Shown in pieces: positions 16,057-26,281 of a stretch of DNA of 64,000 bases. A program made the translations under genes and the position numbers. A model generated the notes under the pieces. That model was not told where the DNA came from and searched no databases. It saw only the letters and a list, made by a program, of their open reading frames with translations. How positions within the stretch are numbered: the stretch's first letter is position 1; every line of letters begins with the position of its first letter. Origin of the DNA: Paenibacillus segetis (GTDB lineage Bacteria; Bacillota; Bacilli; Paenibacillales; Paenibacillaceae); assembly GCF_014639155.1 (NCBI RefSeq), contig NZ_BMFT01000001.1, positions 2,046,001 to 2,110,000 of the forward strand. Reading direction: 5' to 3'.

Positions 16057-17967
16057 TTACTCCAAGGCTTTTACTAGAATCGAGGCGTAATAGTTGGCAC
16101 CCTCTCGTTTCAGATGCACGCCATCTTGGTAGAAATAATCGCCTTTGCCTTTACTAGCTGAGTACCAGTCTACTATTGTTGTATTGCTAAATTCACTGGA
16201 AACTTCTGCGATATCAGCATTCACGATATCCTGCCATTTCCTTGGAACCCGCGTATTAACCACAATAACCTGCTTTGCATCACGAAGTGAATGAAGTACT
16301 TTTCTTAATTGTTTTTTATTAAATGCGCCGTTCGTTCCTAGCTCAATGATGATCCGGTTCCCCAGTCGACCTTGTTCTTTAAGCCGATCAATGACCTCTG
16401 GAGCCTGCGACATCTGTCGTCCAACCTTGCCGTCGATCACAATGCCGGGTAGCATTTTTTCTAGAAAAGGAGCCGCATCTAAGATGACGGAGTCTCCAAT
16501 GGCTGTGATACCTTTTCCTGATTGGGTGTCCACGAATTCTGGTTGCTCGGCATTTGCATTTGTCGTGTCTTGTACTACCGGAGGTGTTGAAGGTTTTTCA
16601 GGTTCCTTCTCTTCTTTTATGTTAGGTTCAACAGCTTCATCTTGAGATGGTGTTTCTATTTGTTCTTTATTGTCATTTGGCAAATCGGCCGCTTCAATCG
16701 TTGCCGTCGGTTCAGGCTTTAATTGGTGATTGCTAAAAATTATAGGAAAAAGGATTAACGGAATCACTGCAATCAGAACTAGAGGCCGGACAACATGACG
16801 CCGAGTCGCAAGTTTTATTGGCCGCAAAGCTCTGAATGACCCATGCCGAAACGGCTCCTCTACATACTTATAGGATAATGCCGCTAGAAGAAAGCTCCCA
16901 GCCAACTGAAGTATGATGCGAAGAACGCTAACTCCGTCAGCATTCCCACTTGGACTGGTCAGAATGATGATGGGATAATGCCAAATGTACAAGCTGTAGG
17001 ACCGAACACCAATCCATCGTAAAGGTTTGCAGCCCATAATCCTTCCCAACCGGCTGGCCGGGTGAGCGAGTACAGCAATGACTATCGCAGTAATGCAAGA
17101 TAATAATACAAACCCACCACGGTAGAGTGAATCAGCAAATTCATTACTTTGGTAGATTAGCACGATCAATAGAAAGAGCCCCAGTCCGCCAAAAATATCA
17201 AGCAAATTACGTTCCGCTCCAGAAACAGTATCTTGAAGCCTATGACTTGGCCATAGCACAGCTAAAGCTGCTCCAATCAATAGTGCAAATACGCGGGTAT
17301 CCGTACCATAATAGACTCTACTTGGATCCGTACCTGGTACGTAGATCAAAGCCATGGCTAAAGCTGAAGCAGCTGCACAAGCAAGAATCCATGTGATGAG
17401 TCTTCCTCGTCGAGGTGCGATTGTTAACCCTATCAAGAGAATCAAAGGCCATAGAATATAAAATTGTTCCTCTATGGCTAGGGACCACAGATGACCGATT
17501 GGAGATGGTGGCCCAAAGCTCTCGAAGTACGATACCTTATGGAATATAAGCCACCAATTATTCACATAGAATAATGAAGATATGTAATCCCCCTTTAATG
17601 CATTCAATCTAGAAGGATCCGTGATCAAGAGCCATAACGCGACGAACAGCAGCATAGCTAGCATGGCTGGAAGCAACCTACGCGCTCTGCGGATCCAAAA
17701 GTCTAGAAGTTTCAAACTCCGATATCGCTCCCAATGGTTAATGATTTGATCAGTAATGAGATAGCCGGAAATGACGAAGAAGATTCCGACTCCCAGTAGT
17801 CCACCTGGAGCCCATTTCAAATTCAGGTGATAAGCAATGACTGCGAGTACCGACAATGCCCTTAGTCCATCAATCCCGGGCATATACCGCTTGCCACCAG
17901 TTGATTGTATAGGAGACACCCTCCCTATCATGTGTTGATTTCTGAATAGCCTCTTGTTGTCACTCAT
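16057..17967 (-). CDS. oatA: OatA-type peptidoglycan O-acetyltransferase
   Basis: 636 residues. Residues 30-395 are an acyltransferase-3 domain with about ten membrane helices (YMPGIDGLRALSVLAVIAYH, split: YMPGIDGLRAL; GVGIFFVISGYLIT; SLAIEEQFYILWPL). After a low-complexity Glu/Pro linker comes an SGNH domain with GDSV (Ser), GTNG and DGVHL (Asp, His). OatA moves acetyl groups across the membrane to MurNAc and confers lysozyme resistance. Gene context with sigV and rsiV fits this exactly. A promoter-like ECF motif lies about 40 bases before the start. Confidence 0.9.
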   Translation of the reverse strand: MSDNKRLFRNQHMIGRVSPIQSTGGKRYMPGIDGLRALSVLAVIAYHLNLKWAPGGLLGVGIFFVISGYLITDQIINHWERYRSLKLLDFWIRRARRLLPAMLAMLLFVALWLLITDPSRLNALKGDYISSLFYVNNWWLIFHKVSYFESFGPPSPIGHLWSLAIEEQFYILWPLILLIGLTIAPRRGRLITWILACAAASALAMALIYVPGTDPSRVYYGTDTRVFALLIGAALAVLWPSHRLQDTVSGAERNLLDIFGGLGLFLLIVLIYQSNEFADSLYRGGFVLLSCITAIVIAVLAHPASRLGRIMGCKPLRWIGVRSYSLYIWHYPIIILTSPSGNADGVSVLRIILQLAGSFLLAALSYKYVEEPFRHGSFRALRPIKLATRRHVVRPLVLIAVIPLILFPIIFSNHQLKPEPTATIEAADLPNDNKEQIETPSQDEAVEPNIKEEKEPEKPSTPPVVQDTTNANAEQPEFVDTQSGKGITAIGDSVILDAAPFLEKMLPGIVIDGKVGRQMSQAPEVIDRLKEQGRLGNRIIIELGTNGAFNKKQLRKVLHSLRDAKQVIVVNTRVPRKWQDIVNADIAEVSSEFSNTTIVDWYSASKGKGDYFYQDGVHLKREGANYYASILVKALE

Positions 17968-18008
17968 TATGTTTCAGTCCTTACCCTTTATTTGTTGTTC
18001 ATAGGCAG

Positions 18009-18034
18009 GACGTGGTGGAGACTGCGAAAAGTTC
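18009..18034 (-). promoter_or_regulatory. ECF-type promoter of oatA
   Basis: GAACTTTT and CGTCCT on the minus strand, with the same 18 bases between GAAC and CGTC as in the other two sites of this locus. The -35 part touches the end of the repeated terminator element. Confidence 0.65.
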
Positions 18035-18110
18035 TAAGGATTTCAGTGGAAAATGATGTGAAAATAAAAAAGCATCCACGCAGGGATAACCCACGGGATG
18101 CCATTACTTT
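18034..18110 (-). repeat. repeated terminator element, copy A
   Basis: This 77-bp block resembles 20727-20804 (about ten differences). On the minus strand it contains a hairpin (GGCATCC ... GGATGC) followed by TTTTTTATTTT. It ends the secreted RsiV-like gene. Similarity extends beyond the hairpin to CTAAGGATT, so it is a duplicated block and not just a similar terminator. Confidence 0.8.
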
Positions 18111-18124
18111 GTTCATAAGTGCAA

Positions 18125-19228
18125 TTAGTGCAGTATTTGAATCTGTAAAATATCTGAGACAAATTGGACGGGCACATATAATTTGTTATTTTGAAGCTCA
18201 GGGGCAGCGCCTAATGCTGTTGGAGCCATTTTCGCAAAGAAATAGGAATCCTTGCCGATAGACACACTCGTCCATTGCGCTTCCTTGCTCATCTCTGCCG
18301 TTTTGGTCGACTGGTTCCATTTCAAATCATAATTTAGTTGCTGAGCTACATCTCGCAAGGACACCATCGCAATACCAGACTTATTGGTGTAATTCGCAAC
18401 CTTCTGTAAATCTAGTTTGACGTCATTATTGGGTTTTGTTTCTTCCGGGTTCGTAATGGTAGTATCGCTATTCTTCAAGCTGAAACTGAACTCCGGTGAG
18501 CCCACATAACCTGGGGCAATGCTGTATTTAGGGAATACGACAACTAAATTGCCCTTTTCAATATAAAATGTCTGCTCCTCGGCAGTCCCTTTGTATTCAT
18601 CTAAGAAGTACTTCTCAGGATCTTCCTTCATCTTAGTTAAGATCTTGGCATCGAGCTTCTCTTTGTAATTGTCTCCGAGTAGTTCAGAGAGTGTAACGCG
18701 CTCTGCCTCAGCTGTATTCTTCACATTATAAGTATCGATTCGCGGCATGCTGGTTCCACCTTCTGACCCTTCAGTAACAACCTCCAAGGAAATAACTCCA
18801 GCTGGATTACCTGAGCCGTCAGACTTTAAGTTGTAACTAATGTAGAGGTCGTACGGATGAAACTCTTGATGATTTGCTTGTGCCTTTTTCGCAGTTTCCG
18901 CAGCATCCTTTTCCCACTTAGTCAGATCTTTTTCAGCATGAGACAAAATGATATCATTCAACTCTTCTTGATATTTCGTATCTAGCATTCCCGATAACTG
19001 CGGCACTTTGATATTCGTTGTCAGGTACTTACTCGTGGTACTAAGTACTTTTTCTTGCACTTTTACACTAGCAATCTTTTGAGCAGTAGGTAGTGCAGTA
19101 GTGGTGATGCTTGTGACGGGTTGTGTAGATGCCATAGCATGTATTGGTAAGCTTACTGCACTCACTCCGATCATTGCTGCACATCCCACGGCACTCATTT
19201 TAAATAGATTCTTTGTTTTCTGGTTCAT
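18125..19228 (-). CDS. secreted RsiV-like protein with copper-amine-oxidase-like stalk domain
   Basis: 367 residues. A signal peptide of about 33 residues (cut near HAMAS) is followed by a DUF4163/DUF3298 region (about 60-245) with PGYVGSPEFSFSL, matching PGYMGSVEFVIP in RsiV. A linker leads to a stalk domain (about 262-367; VSLRDVAQQLNYDLKW, NKLYVPVQFVSDIL). There is no sigma-binding part and no membrane anchor. It thus looks like a soluble copy of the RsiV sensor region fused to a wall- or dimer-type module. A promoter-like motif identical in spacing to sigV's precedes it. A lysozyme-binding decoy is a plausible inference. Confidence 0.8.
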   Translation of the reverse strand: MNQKTKNLFKMSAVGCAAMIGVSAVSLPIHAMASTQPVTSITTTALPTAQKIASVKVQEKVLSTTSKYLTTNIKVPQLSGMLDTKYQEELNDIILSHAEKDLTKWEKDAAETAKKAQANHQEFHPYDLYISYNLKSDGSGNPAGVISLEVVTEGSEGGTSMPRIDTYNVKNTAEAERVTLSELLGDNYKEKLDAKILTKMKEDPEKYFLDEYKGTAEEQTFYIEKGNLVVVFPKYSIAPGYVGSPEFSFSLKNSDTTITNPEETKPNNDVKLDLQKVANYTNKSGIAMVSLRDVAQQLNYDLKWNQSTKTAEMSKEAQWTSVSIGKDSYFFAKMAPTALGAAPELQNNKLYVPVQFVSDILQIQILH

Positions 19229-19285
19229 TTCGCTTCATCCTCCATCGCTTTATATAAGTGTCTCACGATCACACTCATCTGCTAG

Positions 19286-19311
19286 GACGATGCAGGACAA
19301 CTAAAAAGTTT
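19286..19311 (-). promoter_or_regulatory. ECF-type promoter of the secreted RsiV-like gene
   Basis: AAACTTTTT and CGTCCTA on the minus strand, again with 18 bases between AAAC and CGTC. It lies about 58 bases before the ATG. Confidence 0.7.
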
Positions 19312-19443
19312 GATTTTTATGAAAAAAGTTTATCCCCGGCATTTTTTATTTTTCATAGATAAGGCATCAAGATCTTGTCTTTTGATTTAACAAGAACTTA
19401 ACGCCATATTAGGGATATTCCTCGTTGTACTTTCTGAAACCAA

Positions 19444-20604
19444 CTATCCGTCAACAATATTAGTACACTTTTCTAGAATGGTACTCAACAATTGAGCAGA
19501 CTGCCCTTTTTTCTTCGAAGCTCTCAATTTATTACGAATCGACCGCAGCGACCTTTTATATGTTTCTGGGCGTTTTCCTTGTACTAATTGCTTGGCAGCA
19601 ATTTGTAACGTTCTTCTCGTCAACAAAGAAGTGGTTCGTTCAGACCTTGACCTCATTCCTCGGCGTATAACTCGTAGTGTATGTTTGTATGTTTCAACAT
19701 CATTCCATGCTGGCATGATGGCTAATAAGTTCAATTCAGGATCCTTGAAGCCATTAGATCTGAACAGGATTCTCAAGTTTTCTAGATTCCCATCTTCCCC
19801 TCTATAAATATGCGGATGTTCCTGATGATACCCAAGAACCTGTTTAATGCTGTGAAAACGAATTTTTTTTCGATGCAACCTATATCCTAGATCCCAATCT
19901 TCAAGCCCATATTTGACAAATTGTTCGTTGAACCCTCCAACGCGAGTTAAATAACTACGTTTGATGGAAACACAGCGAGTAATCAGTTTTAGCCAAGGGG
20001 CAACATCTCTCTTGGCGAATTGCTTACGAACGTTTGGATCAATTTTCTCGGGAATGAGAAGTTGCGACAATCGATCCGTCTGATTAATCAGATCATCCGG
20101 AGTGAGTAGTGGAATGATGTGATCACTTCTTTCGAATTCATCGTTCCACAAGCCAACCTTTGTAAGTACATCCCGACACATTTGTTTCTCATCACTTGAG
20201 AAATCCGGGTAAAAATGAGTATAAGCATCGTTCCACGAAAATGGAATACCGGATAACACGGTTCTCGGATAAGCACGATGACAATCATCCAGTACTTGAA
20301 AAAATTCAGGCAGTACGAGAAAATCAGCATCGCAAAATACTACATATAACCCCTTCGCATGTCGCAATCCCAAATTCCGGGTGACAGACCTCCCCCTCTG
20401 TACATCATTGCATAAATAGGAAAGCGGGACTGCTGTCTGGAAACCCTCGACCAATGCTTGGGTTCCATCGGTAGAACCGTCGTCAACTACAATGATTTCG
20501 AATTGATCTTTCGCATAAGTTACTCTGTCGAACGAAACGAGCGTAAGTAGCAGCTGCTCCGCACGATTAAAGGTTGGGACGATGACGCTGTATCGAATGG
20601 CCAA
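19444..20604 (-). CDS. family 2 glycosyltransferase
   Basis: 386 residues, soluble. GT-A fold: YSVIVPTFNRAEQLL at the N-terminus, IIVVDDGSTDG (UDP-sugar binding), then VVFCDADFLVLP as the metal-binding D-x-D-like motif, and GGFNEQFVKYGLEDWDLGYRL (split: GGFNEQFVKYG, LEDWDLGYRL), the acceptor-site ED motif. The tail is basic. It probably adds a sugar to a cell-surface polymer. TTG start with AAAGGGG ten bases upstream. It sits alone between the sigV-type locus and the nickel permease gene. Confidence 0.9.
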   Translation of the reverse strand: MAIRYSVIVPTFNRAEQLLLTLVSFDRVTYAKDQFEIIVVDDGSTDGTQALVEGFQTAVPLSYLCNDVQRGRSVTRNLGLRHAKGLYVVFCDADFLVLPEFFQVLDDCHRAYPRTVLSGIPFSWNDAYTHFYPDFSSDEKQMCRDVLTKVGLWNDEFERSDHIIPLLTPDDLINQTDRLSQLLIPEKIDPNVRKQFAKRDVAPWLKLITRCVSIKRSYLTRVGGFNEQFVKYGLEDWDLGYRLHRKKIRFHSIKQVLGYHQEHPHIYRGEDGNLENLRILFRSNGFKDPELNLLAIMPAWNDVETYKHTLRVIRRGMRSRSERTTSLLTRRTLQIAAKQLVQGKRPETYKRSLRSIRNKLRASKKKGQSAQLLSTILEKCTNIVDG

Positions 20605-20726
20605 CGTTATAATACCCCTTTCTTCCTTAGAATAGGAATATGCCTGGGAAACTTATGCTATTGTATTCAATTCTTAGATCCTAAGTTTAGACAAACACCC
20701 GTTTTGCTACAAATAAATGTGCGGAT

Positions 20727-20804
20727 CTAAGGATTACAGTGGAGTATTATGTGAAATACAAAAGGCATCCACGCAGGGGTACCCCCACGGGATGCCATTA
20801 CTTT
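20727..20804 (-). repeat. repeated terminator element, copy B
   Basis: Partner of the block at 18034-18110. The hairpin GGCATCC ... GGATGCC with a CTTTTGTATTT tail ends the nickel permease gene on the minus strand. The conserved CTAAGGATTACAGTGGA flank again extends past the hairpin. Confidence 0.8.
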
Positions 20805-20826
20805 ACAGCTCATTGCAATATGGGTG

Positions 20827-21828
20827 CTATTTTACCGTATAGCGCTCTTCAATTTTGAAGTATTTCCATATAAAAACGGCTAAACCCCATATAACCAAAA
20901 AAGTTACGACTAAGAAATAACCTAAATTACCGAAGTCGATTAATGCAATAACATCCCATAACCCACCTGATAAGTGAAGTTTATCGGTTGTTATTTGTAC
21001 CAATTCAACTACTCCAACGGCTAAGGCTGCAACGACTGAAATCGCTGTAACAATTAAGTTATAGTAAATTTTTCGAACTGGTCGATCATTTGCCCAAGCA
21101 TAACTTTTTGTCATCATCATCCCATCGAGTGTATCAAATAAGCTCATACCTGCAGCAAATAATAAAGGTAGTGCAATGATCCCAAGGACAGGAAGATGGT
21201 TGCTCGCTGCCCCTGCTGACATGGTTAACAATGAGATTTCTGTTGCTGTATCGAACCCAAGACCAAATAAGAATCCGATCGGGTAAATATGCCAGCTTTT
21301 TGTAACCATGTTAAACAATTTCCTGAAATAACGTGTGAAAAAGCCCTTCGCCTCGAACATTTTTTCTATTTCTGCTTCGTGAAGTTTTTCTTCTTTCATT
21401 TTACGAAACGTAGTCCATAGTTGTATAAATAAAATGAAGTTCAAAATAGCTAGGAACACTAGAAAAACACCGGATACCGTAACCCCGATAATACCGCCTA
21501 TATTTTGCATGCTAGACATGTATTTTGCAACAAATTTAACGGAAATGGCGGTTAATACCGCTAATAAAAGGACAACGGTTGAATGACCTAATGAGAAGTA
21601 GAACCCTACTCCCCTTGGATCTTTTTTCTGTGCAATTAATTTACGGATTGTATTATCTACTGCAGCAATATGATCAATATCAAATGCATGACGAAGCCCA
21701 AAGACATACGCCGCGATTCCCATCCCAATAAAGGATGGATGAGCAGGTATTACTGTAAATAAGGCAATGAATCCGAGGATATGAATGACGAATACACCTA
21801 ACATATAACGATTCCATATAAATTTCAT
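20827..21828 (-). CDS. NiCoT nickel/cobalt permease
   Basis: 333 residues, eight membrane helices. The family signature RHAFDIDHIAAVDNT starts at residue 46 (the H-x4-D-H core in helix II) and LGFDTATEI occurs later. A hydrophilic loop near 130-170 is rich in Lys/Glu. These permeases import Ni2+ with high affinity. It lies directly after ureD on the same strand but behind a terminator, so it probably has its own promoter. Supplying nickel to the urease is the obvious role. Confidence 0.93.
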   Translation of the reverse strand: MKFIWNRYMLGVFVIHILGFIALFTVIPAHPSFIGMGIAAYVFGLRHAFDIDHIAAVDNTIRKLIAQKKDPRGVGFYFSLGHSTVVLLLAVLTAISVKFVAKYMSSMQNIGGIIGVTVSGVFLVFLAILNFILFIQLWTTFRKMKEEKLHEAEIEKMFEAKGFFTRYFRKLFNMVTKSWHIYPIGFLFGLGFDTATEISLLTMSAGAASNHLPVLGIIALPLLFAAGMSLFDTLDGMMMTKSYAWANDRPVRKIYYNLIVTAISVVAALAVGVVELVQITTDKLHLSGGLWDVIALIDFGNLGYFLVVTFLVIWGLAVFIWKYFKIEERYTVK

Positions 21829-21924
21829 ACATCACCCATTCGTTTTAGAATTGTGAATCTCGCTCAAGTAAATGAACTACATCTGATTTATATGAAGGGA
21901 TTACGCAAAAATTCATAGAAAAAA

Positions 21925-21950
21925 CTCAGCAACCATTTTGATTGCTGGGC
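21925..21950 (-). terminator. terminator of the urease operon
   Basis: CCCAGCAA and TTGCTGAG form the stem on the minus strand and TTTTTTC follows, eight bases or so after the ureD stop. Confidence 0.75.
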
Positions 21951-21958
21951 TTCGGACA

Positions 21959-22783
21959 TTAGTATTTTCTTAAAAAGCTTGGGGTTGTATTAAAAAATTG
22001 TCGGGTGATGATTTCGTGGTATGTATTATGTATTTTCTCTATCGTTTGCGTCGAGTTAGCTAAAATTCTAATCATCATCCCGGCAACAGGTAGTAACGAT
22101 AACCCCAACCTATATTGTTGTGGGTCTTCATCCATCGCGTGATACAACTGATCTAGAAGATCATGATTCACTTGCTCTCCAACTACAATCATGGATCCCA
22201 AATGCGAATATTCCTCCATAAAACCAATAGCAGCCATATGATGAATAACAGGATTTAATTTAATATGATCATAAGCTACCAATTCATCATCCAAATAGAT
22301 CTCAGTAAATAATTGAAGCAGATTAAAACTAAATGGTGTTCCTTCCGGTGACCATCCCGAAGTAATCATATCTGAATAAAGGAATGTAGCCCCCTTCTCC
22401 ATTCTTATGACCGTTTTTTGTTTATACCGTGCATCTTGATAACCGATAAGCGGATCCGTAATATACTCCAGATAACTGCCCTTCTTAAGGGTTATTTCTG
22501 TTTCTTGATAAGCGGGTTGGTTCGGTGTCTTGTATATTTTTGTAGCCGATAGTGTGGTTAATGTTAGCCGGGCCTGTTCCTTTAATGAAATTTTCATTTG
22601 ATAACGATCCCCGTCTAAATATCCACCGCCTGGATTTAGAATATAGTAACAAGCTTGTCCAGAATCGTCATGATAAATAGGACGCATGACCTTAAGCGCC
22701 CCTTGAAAATACACCTTATTGGCGACTGTCTTTCCGTTCCTATCTTCTGCCTCTAATTGCAGAATTCCTGTCCAATCCTTCAT
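21959..22783 (-). CDS. ureD: urease accessory protein UreD (UreH)
   Basis: 274 residues. ILNPGGGYLDGDRY near residue 50 and LTTLSATKIYKT near 80 are UreD hallmarks, followed by LEYITDPLIGYQDA and DMITSGWSPEG. UreD binds apo-urease and is the docking platform for UreF and UreG during nickel insertion. It starts right at the ureG stop, so translation is probably coupled. It is last in the operon. Confidence 0.95.
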   Translation of the reverse strand: MKDWTGILQLEAEDRNGKTVANKVYFQGALKVMRPIYHDDSGQACYYILNPGGGYLDGDRYQMKISLKEQARLTLTTLSATKIYKTPNQPAYQETEITLKKGSYLEYITDPLIGYQDARYKQKTVIRMEKGATFLYSDMITSGWSPEGTPFSFNLLQLFTEIYLDDELVAYDHIKLNPVIHHMAAIGFMEEYSHLGSMIVVGEQVNHDLLDQLYHAMDEDPQQYRLGLSLLPVAGMMIRILANSTQTIEKIHNTYHEIITRQFFNTTPSFLRKY

Positions 22784-23395
22784 CTATTCCAATCCCTTTA
22801 AGAATACATGCTCTTTAATCCAGGTGATGACTTGATCAAGGCCTGTATTATCTTTCAAGTTAGTAAATACAAAGGGCTTATTTCCGCGAAATACCTTCGT
22901 GTCAGACTCCATAACTTCAAGGCTTGCTCCAACATAAGGGGCTAAATCTGTTTTATTAATAATGAATAAATCAGATTTAATCATCCCTTGACCACCTTTA
23001 CGCGGAATCTTCTCCCCTTGTGCTACATCGATTATGTAGATAGAGAAATCAACCAATTCAGGACTGAAGGTAGCCGCAAGATTATCGCCGCCGCTCTCCA
23101 CAAAAATAAGCTCAACATCGGGATGTCTTTCTTTCAACTCATCAATCGCAGCAAAATTCATAGAAGCATCTTCACGGATTGCGGTATGAGGGCATCCACC
23201 TGTTTCAACACCTATAATACGATCTGCAGGTAGAACTCCATTTTCCATCAGAAATTTGGCATCTTCTTTGGTATAGATATCATTCGTTACCACCGCCATG
23301 CTGATATCACCCTCTAAGTGCCGGGTTAATTTCTCAACGAGCAATGTTTTTCCTGCTCCAACAGGCCCACCAACTCCGATTTTGATCGGTTCCAT
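22784..23395 (-). CDS. ureG: urease accessory GTPase UreG
   Basis: About 203 residues. P-loop [11 protein letters not shown] at the N-terminus, [27 protein letters not shown] (the CPH metal site), [16 protein letters not shown] and [10 protein letters not shown] for guanine recognition. It hydrolyses GTP to drive nickel delivery. ATG 23395 is six bases from AGGGG; two further in-frame ATGs lie just upstream. Confidence 0.97.
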   Translation of the reverse strand: MEPIKIGVGGPVGAGKTLLVEKLTRHLEGDISMAVVTNDIYTKEDAKFLMENGVLPADRIIGVETGGCPHTAIREDASMNFAAIDELKERHPDVELIFVESGGDNLAATFSPELVDFSIYIIDVAQGEKIPRKGGQGMIKSDLFIINKTDLAPYVGASLEVMESDTKVFRGNKPFVFTNLKDNTGLDQVITWIKEHVFLKGLE

Positions 23396-23423
23396 CATCA
23401 TCCCCTGCTTCCTTTGACTAATA

Positions 23424-24110
23424 TTAAGACATGAAAATCCGAATATTCACACGTTCATGTCTCATTTGCGATAATTCCAGACCTGGCGATGTGATGCCAA
23501 AATCTTCTTCGTCTAGACTTTGAATCTTGTCCGTTGCTTCCAATATCACACCTTGAAATTGTTGAATCGTTATCTGACCAGCAGTCTGACCTAAAGGGAT
23601 AGCACGTACTGCATTTTGCACTAGACTGGTTATAACGGAGTACAAATAGTATATAAGCGTAGTTTGCTTCGAAACTCCAAGATGGTGCCCGATCATCGTA
23701 AATACGATGGCCGGATGTCCAAAGCTTTGCTTCTTATTGATCCTTTCCCTATATAAGGACAACACAGGTGCTTCATACAATGATCCAACTAGATTTAACA
23801 TACGATCACCCATTTTCTGCGTGCCTTCTCTGGTTTCACGCGGCAAGTTTTGAACCGTTAACAGCCGATCAAACTTCCATACCGTATCCAGATCATTATC
23901 CTGTAATGCATCGAATATAAAGCGGGAAGCTAGTCCGTCGGAATAGACAAGCTGTTCATTTACATACACAAGTAGCCATTCGGTTAAAGTTGCTTGATCA
24001 TGTACTTTGTTTTCCTGAATGTAACTCTCAAGACCATACGAATGACTAAATGCCCCTGTTGGAAAGTTTGAATCACAAAGTTGGAACAATAAGAGACAGT
24101 TCTTATCCAT
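23424..24110 (-). CDS. ureF: urease accessory protein UreF
   Basis: 228 residues, all helical. [21 protein letters not shown], read as [16 protein letters not shown], is the conserved N-terminus; [15 protein letters not shown] and [10 protein letters not shown] are further landmarks. UreF gates UreG in the maturation complex. It overlaps ureE by eight bases. Confidence 0.95.
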   Translation of the reverse strand: MDKNCLLLFQLCDSNFPTGAFSHSYGLESYIQENKVHDQATLTEWLLVYVNEQLVYSDGLASRFIFDALQDNDLDTVWKFDRLLTVQNLPRETREGTQKMGDRMLNLVGSLYEAPVLSLYRERINKKQSFGHPAIVFTMIGHHLGVSKQTTLIYYLYSVITSLVQNAVRAIPLGQTAGQITIQQFQGVILEATDKIQSLDEEDFGITSPGLELSQMRHERVNIRIFMS

Positions 24111-24558
24111 GACTATGGCCGATGTGACGGAATGCCTGTTTTACCTTCCTTTTTTCCCGGCTATAAGGGATGTTAAGTTGTTTCAATAAATCTTCAACAA
24201 GATAATCGTATTGAACCAACATTTCATTTTCTTCAAATTGGGCTGGGAGATGGCGATTCCCTAATTGATGGGCGATCGAACCCATCTCCTGCAAATTTCG
24301 TGGGCTTATCACGATTAAGTCGTCAGAGAGGACGTCGATCACAATGATGTTCTTATCATCCATGAATAGAATATCCCCTGCCACAAGGTCGCGCTGATCC
24401 TTTAAGCGAATTCCAATTTCTTTACCATGATCTGTTGTAACCCTTTGGATTCGTTTGGTTAAATCAGTACTTTCGAGATAAACCTTTTCTATATGATGTT
24501 TTTGAATTGTCGCTTTATCTAAGTTTTCAATATTGGTTACAATACTTTCGATAATCAT
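24103..24558 (-). CDS. ureE: urease nickel chaperone UreE
   Basis: About 151 residues. N-terminal domain with [14 protein letters not shown] and the metal-binding domain with [15 protein letters not shown] (central His). The C-terminus is only GHSHG, shorter than the long His tails of some UreE proteins. ATG 24558 chosen because GAGGTGAGG precedes it. It delivers Ni2+ to UreG/UreDF. Confidence 0.95.
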   Translation of the reverse strand: MIIESIVTNIENLDKATIQKHHIEKVYLESTDLTKRIQRVTTDHGKEIGIRLKDQRDLVAGDILFMDDKNIIVIDVLSDDLIVISPRNLQEMGSIAHQLGNRHLPAQFEENEMLVQYDYLVEDLLKQLNIPYSREKRKVKQAFRHIGHSHG

Positions 24559-24568
24559 AGTCCTCACC

Positions 24569-26281
24569 TCAAAATAAGAAATAGCGTTGCCCCATCGGTA
24601 CCTTATCGACTGGTTCGCATGTAATGAGTTCTCCGTTTACCCTAACCTCGTACGTTTGTGGATCAACCGTAATATCAGGTGTTTCGAAGTTCAGCTTCAT
24701 ATCTTTTTTAGTTAGTTTTCTAATCCCATGCACCGGGAGAATGATTTTCTCTAATCCTAATCGCTCATGCACTTTGAGATCATAGGCGGATTGTGAGATA
24801 AAAGTGACAGAGCTTTTCGAAAGAGCCTTCCCATAGTGGGCATACATCGGACGATAGATATAAGGTTGTGGTGTTGGAATGGATGCATTGGCATCCCCCA
24901 TTAACCCTTGAACTACCATTCCATTCTTAAGGATCATTTCAGGCTTCGCCCCAAAAAATGCGGGTGACCAAATGACAAGGTCAGCGATTTTTCCAATTTC
25001 AATAGAACCTACATACTCAGAAATTCCATGTGTAATGGCTGGATTGATCGTGTATTTGGCAATATAGCGCTTTGCACGAACATTATCTGACAGCTCGCTA
25101 TCCCCTTGCATGCTACCTCTTTGTTTTTTCATTTTGTCAGCTGTTTGCCATGTCCGAATAATTACTTCACCAATTCGTCCCATAGCTTGCGCATCCGAGC
25201 TAACCATACTAAATACACCCATATCTTGAAGGACATCCTCCGCAGCAATGGTTTCGCGTCGAATTCGTGAGTCTGCAAAGGCAAGATCCTCTGGAATTGA
25301 GGGATTCAAATGGTGACACACCATTAACATGTCTAAATGTTCATCTATTGTATTTACCGTATAGGGTAAAGTTGGACTTGTAGATGACGGTAGAACATTC
25401 ATATAGCTGGCCGATCTTATTAAATCTGGAGCATGCCCTCCGCCAGCACCTTCCGTATGGTACATATGAATAACGCGGTCTTTGATAGCAGCCATTGTGT
25501 TCTCCATGAAGCCACCTTCATTTAAGGTATCCGCGTGAACCGCTACTTGTACATCATATTTATCAGCAACTCTTAACGAATGATCAATTGCTGATGCTGT
25601 AGCTCCCCAGTCCTCATGGACCTTCAGTCCAATCGCGCCGGCACGGATTTGTTCCGCAAGTGGCTCTTCAGCTGCAGCTTGTCCTTTTCCTGTGAAACCT
25701 ACATTAATGGGCATCCCCTCTGCTGCCTCCAGCATGCGATGGATATTCCATTCTCCAGGGGTAGCGGTCGTAGCTTTTGAACCCGCTGCAGGACCTGTAC
25801 CTCCACCAATGAGAGTCGTAAGTCCTGAAGATAATGCCGTTTCTATTTGCCCAGGATTTATAAAGTGAACGTGAGTGTCTATTCCACCTGCAGTGACAAT
25901 CATACCTTCGCCTGCAATGATCTCTGTTGAAGCTCCGATGATAATGGTCACGCTATCCATCACTAATGGATTACCAGCTTTTCCAATTCCCGCAATCTTA
26001 CCATCACGGATCCCAATATCTGCTTTATAGATCCCGGTGTAATCCAATATTATTGCATTAGTAATAACCACGTCTGGGATTCCATCTCCGCGTGTTACTA
26101 AAGGATGTTGACCCATACCATCCCGAATGACTTTCCCGCCGCCAAACACGACTTCGTCGCCATACGAGGTATAATCTTTCTCAATTTGAATGATTAAATC
26201 TGTATCTGCGAGACGTACTGAATCCCCTGTTGTTGGTCCATACAATTGATTGTATTGGGTTCTAGGCATTCTGAAACTCAT
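24569..26281 (-). CDS. ureC: urease alpha subunit UreC
   Basis: 570 residues from the ATG at 26281, which overlaps the ureB stop as ATGA. Active-site features are all present: DTHVHFINP (two nickel His), GLKVHEDWG (the Lys that is carbamylated), [34 protein letters not shown] (flap Cys-His) and SSDAQAMG (nickel Asp). It hydrolyses urea to ammonia and carbamate. It is surrounded by the full accessory set, so an active enzyme is expected. Confidence 0.98.
   Translation of the reverse strand: MSFRMPRTQYNQLYGPTTGDSVRLADTDLIIQIEKDYTSYGDEVVFGGGKVIRDGMGQHPLVTRGDGIPDVVITNAIILDYTGIYKADIGIRDGKIAGIGKAGNPLVMDSVTIIIGASTEIIAGEGMIVTAGGIDTHVHFINPGQIETALSSGLTTLIGGGTGPAAGSKATTATPGEWNIHRMLEAAEGMPINVGFTGKGQAAAEEPLAEQIRAGAIGLKVHEDWGATASAIDHSLRVADKYDVQVAVHADTLNEGGFMENTMAAIKDRVIHMYHTEGAGGGHAPDLIRSASYMNVLPSSTSPTLPYTVNTIDEHLDMLMVCHHLNPSIPEDLAFADSRIRRETIAAEDVLQDMGVFSMVSSDAQAMGRIGEVIIRTWQTADKMKKQRGSMQGDSELSDNVRAKRYIAKYTINPAITHGISEYVGSIEIGKIADLVIWSPAFFGAKPEMILKNGMVVQGLMGDANASIPTPQPYIYRPMYAHYGKALSKSSVTFISQSAYDLKVHERLGLEKIILPVHGIRKLTKKDMKLNFETPDITVDPQTYEVRVNGELITCEPVDKVPMGQRYFLF

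Noticed and set aside
18061-18120. Regulatory RNA or riboswitch in the repeated block
   Set aside because: The hairpin with a T tail lies directly after a gene stop in both copies, so a terminator explains it.
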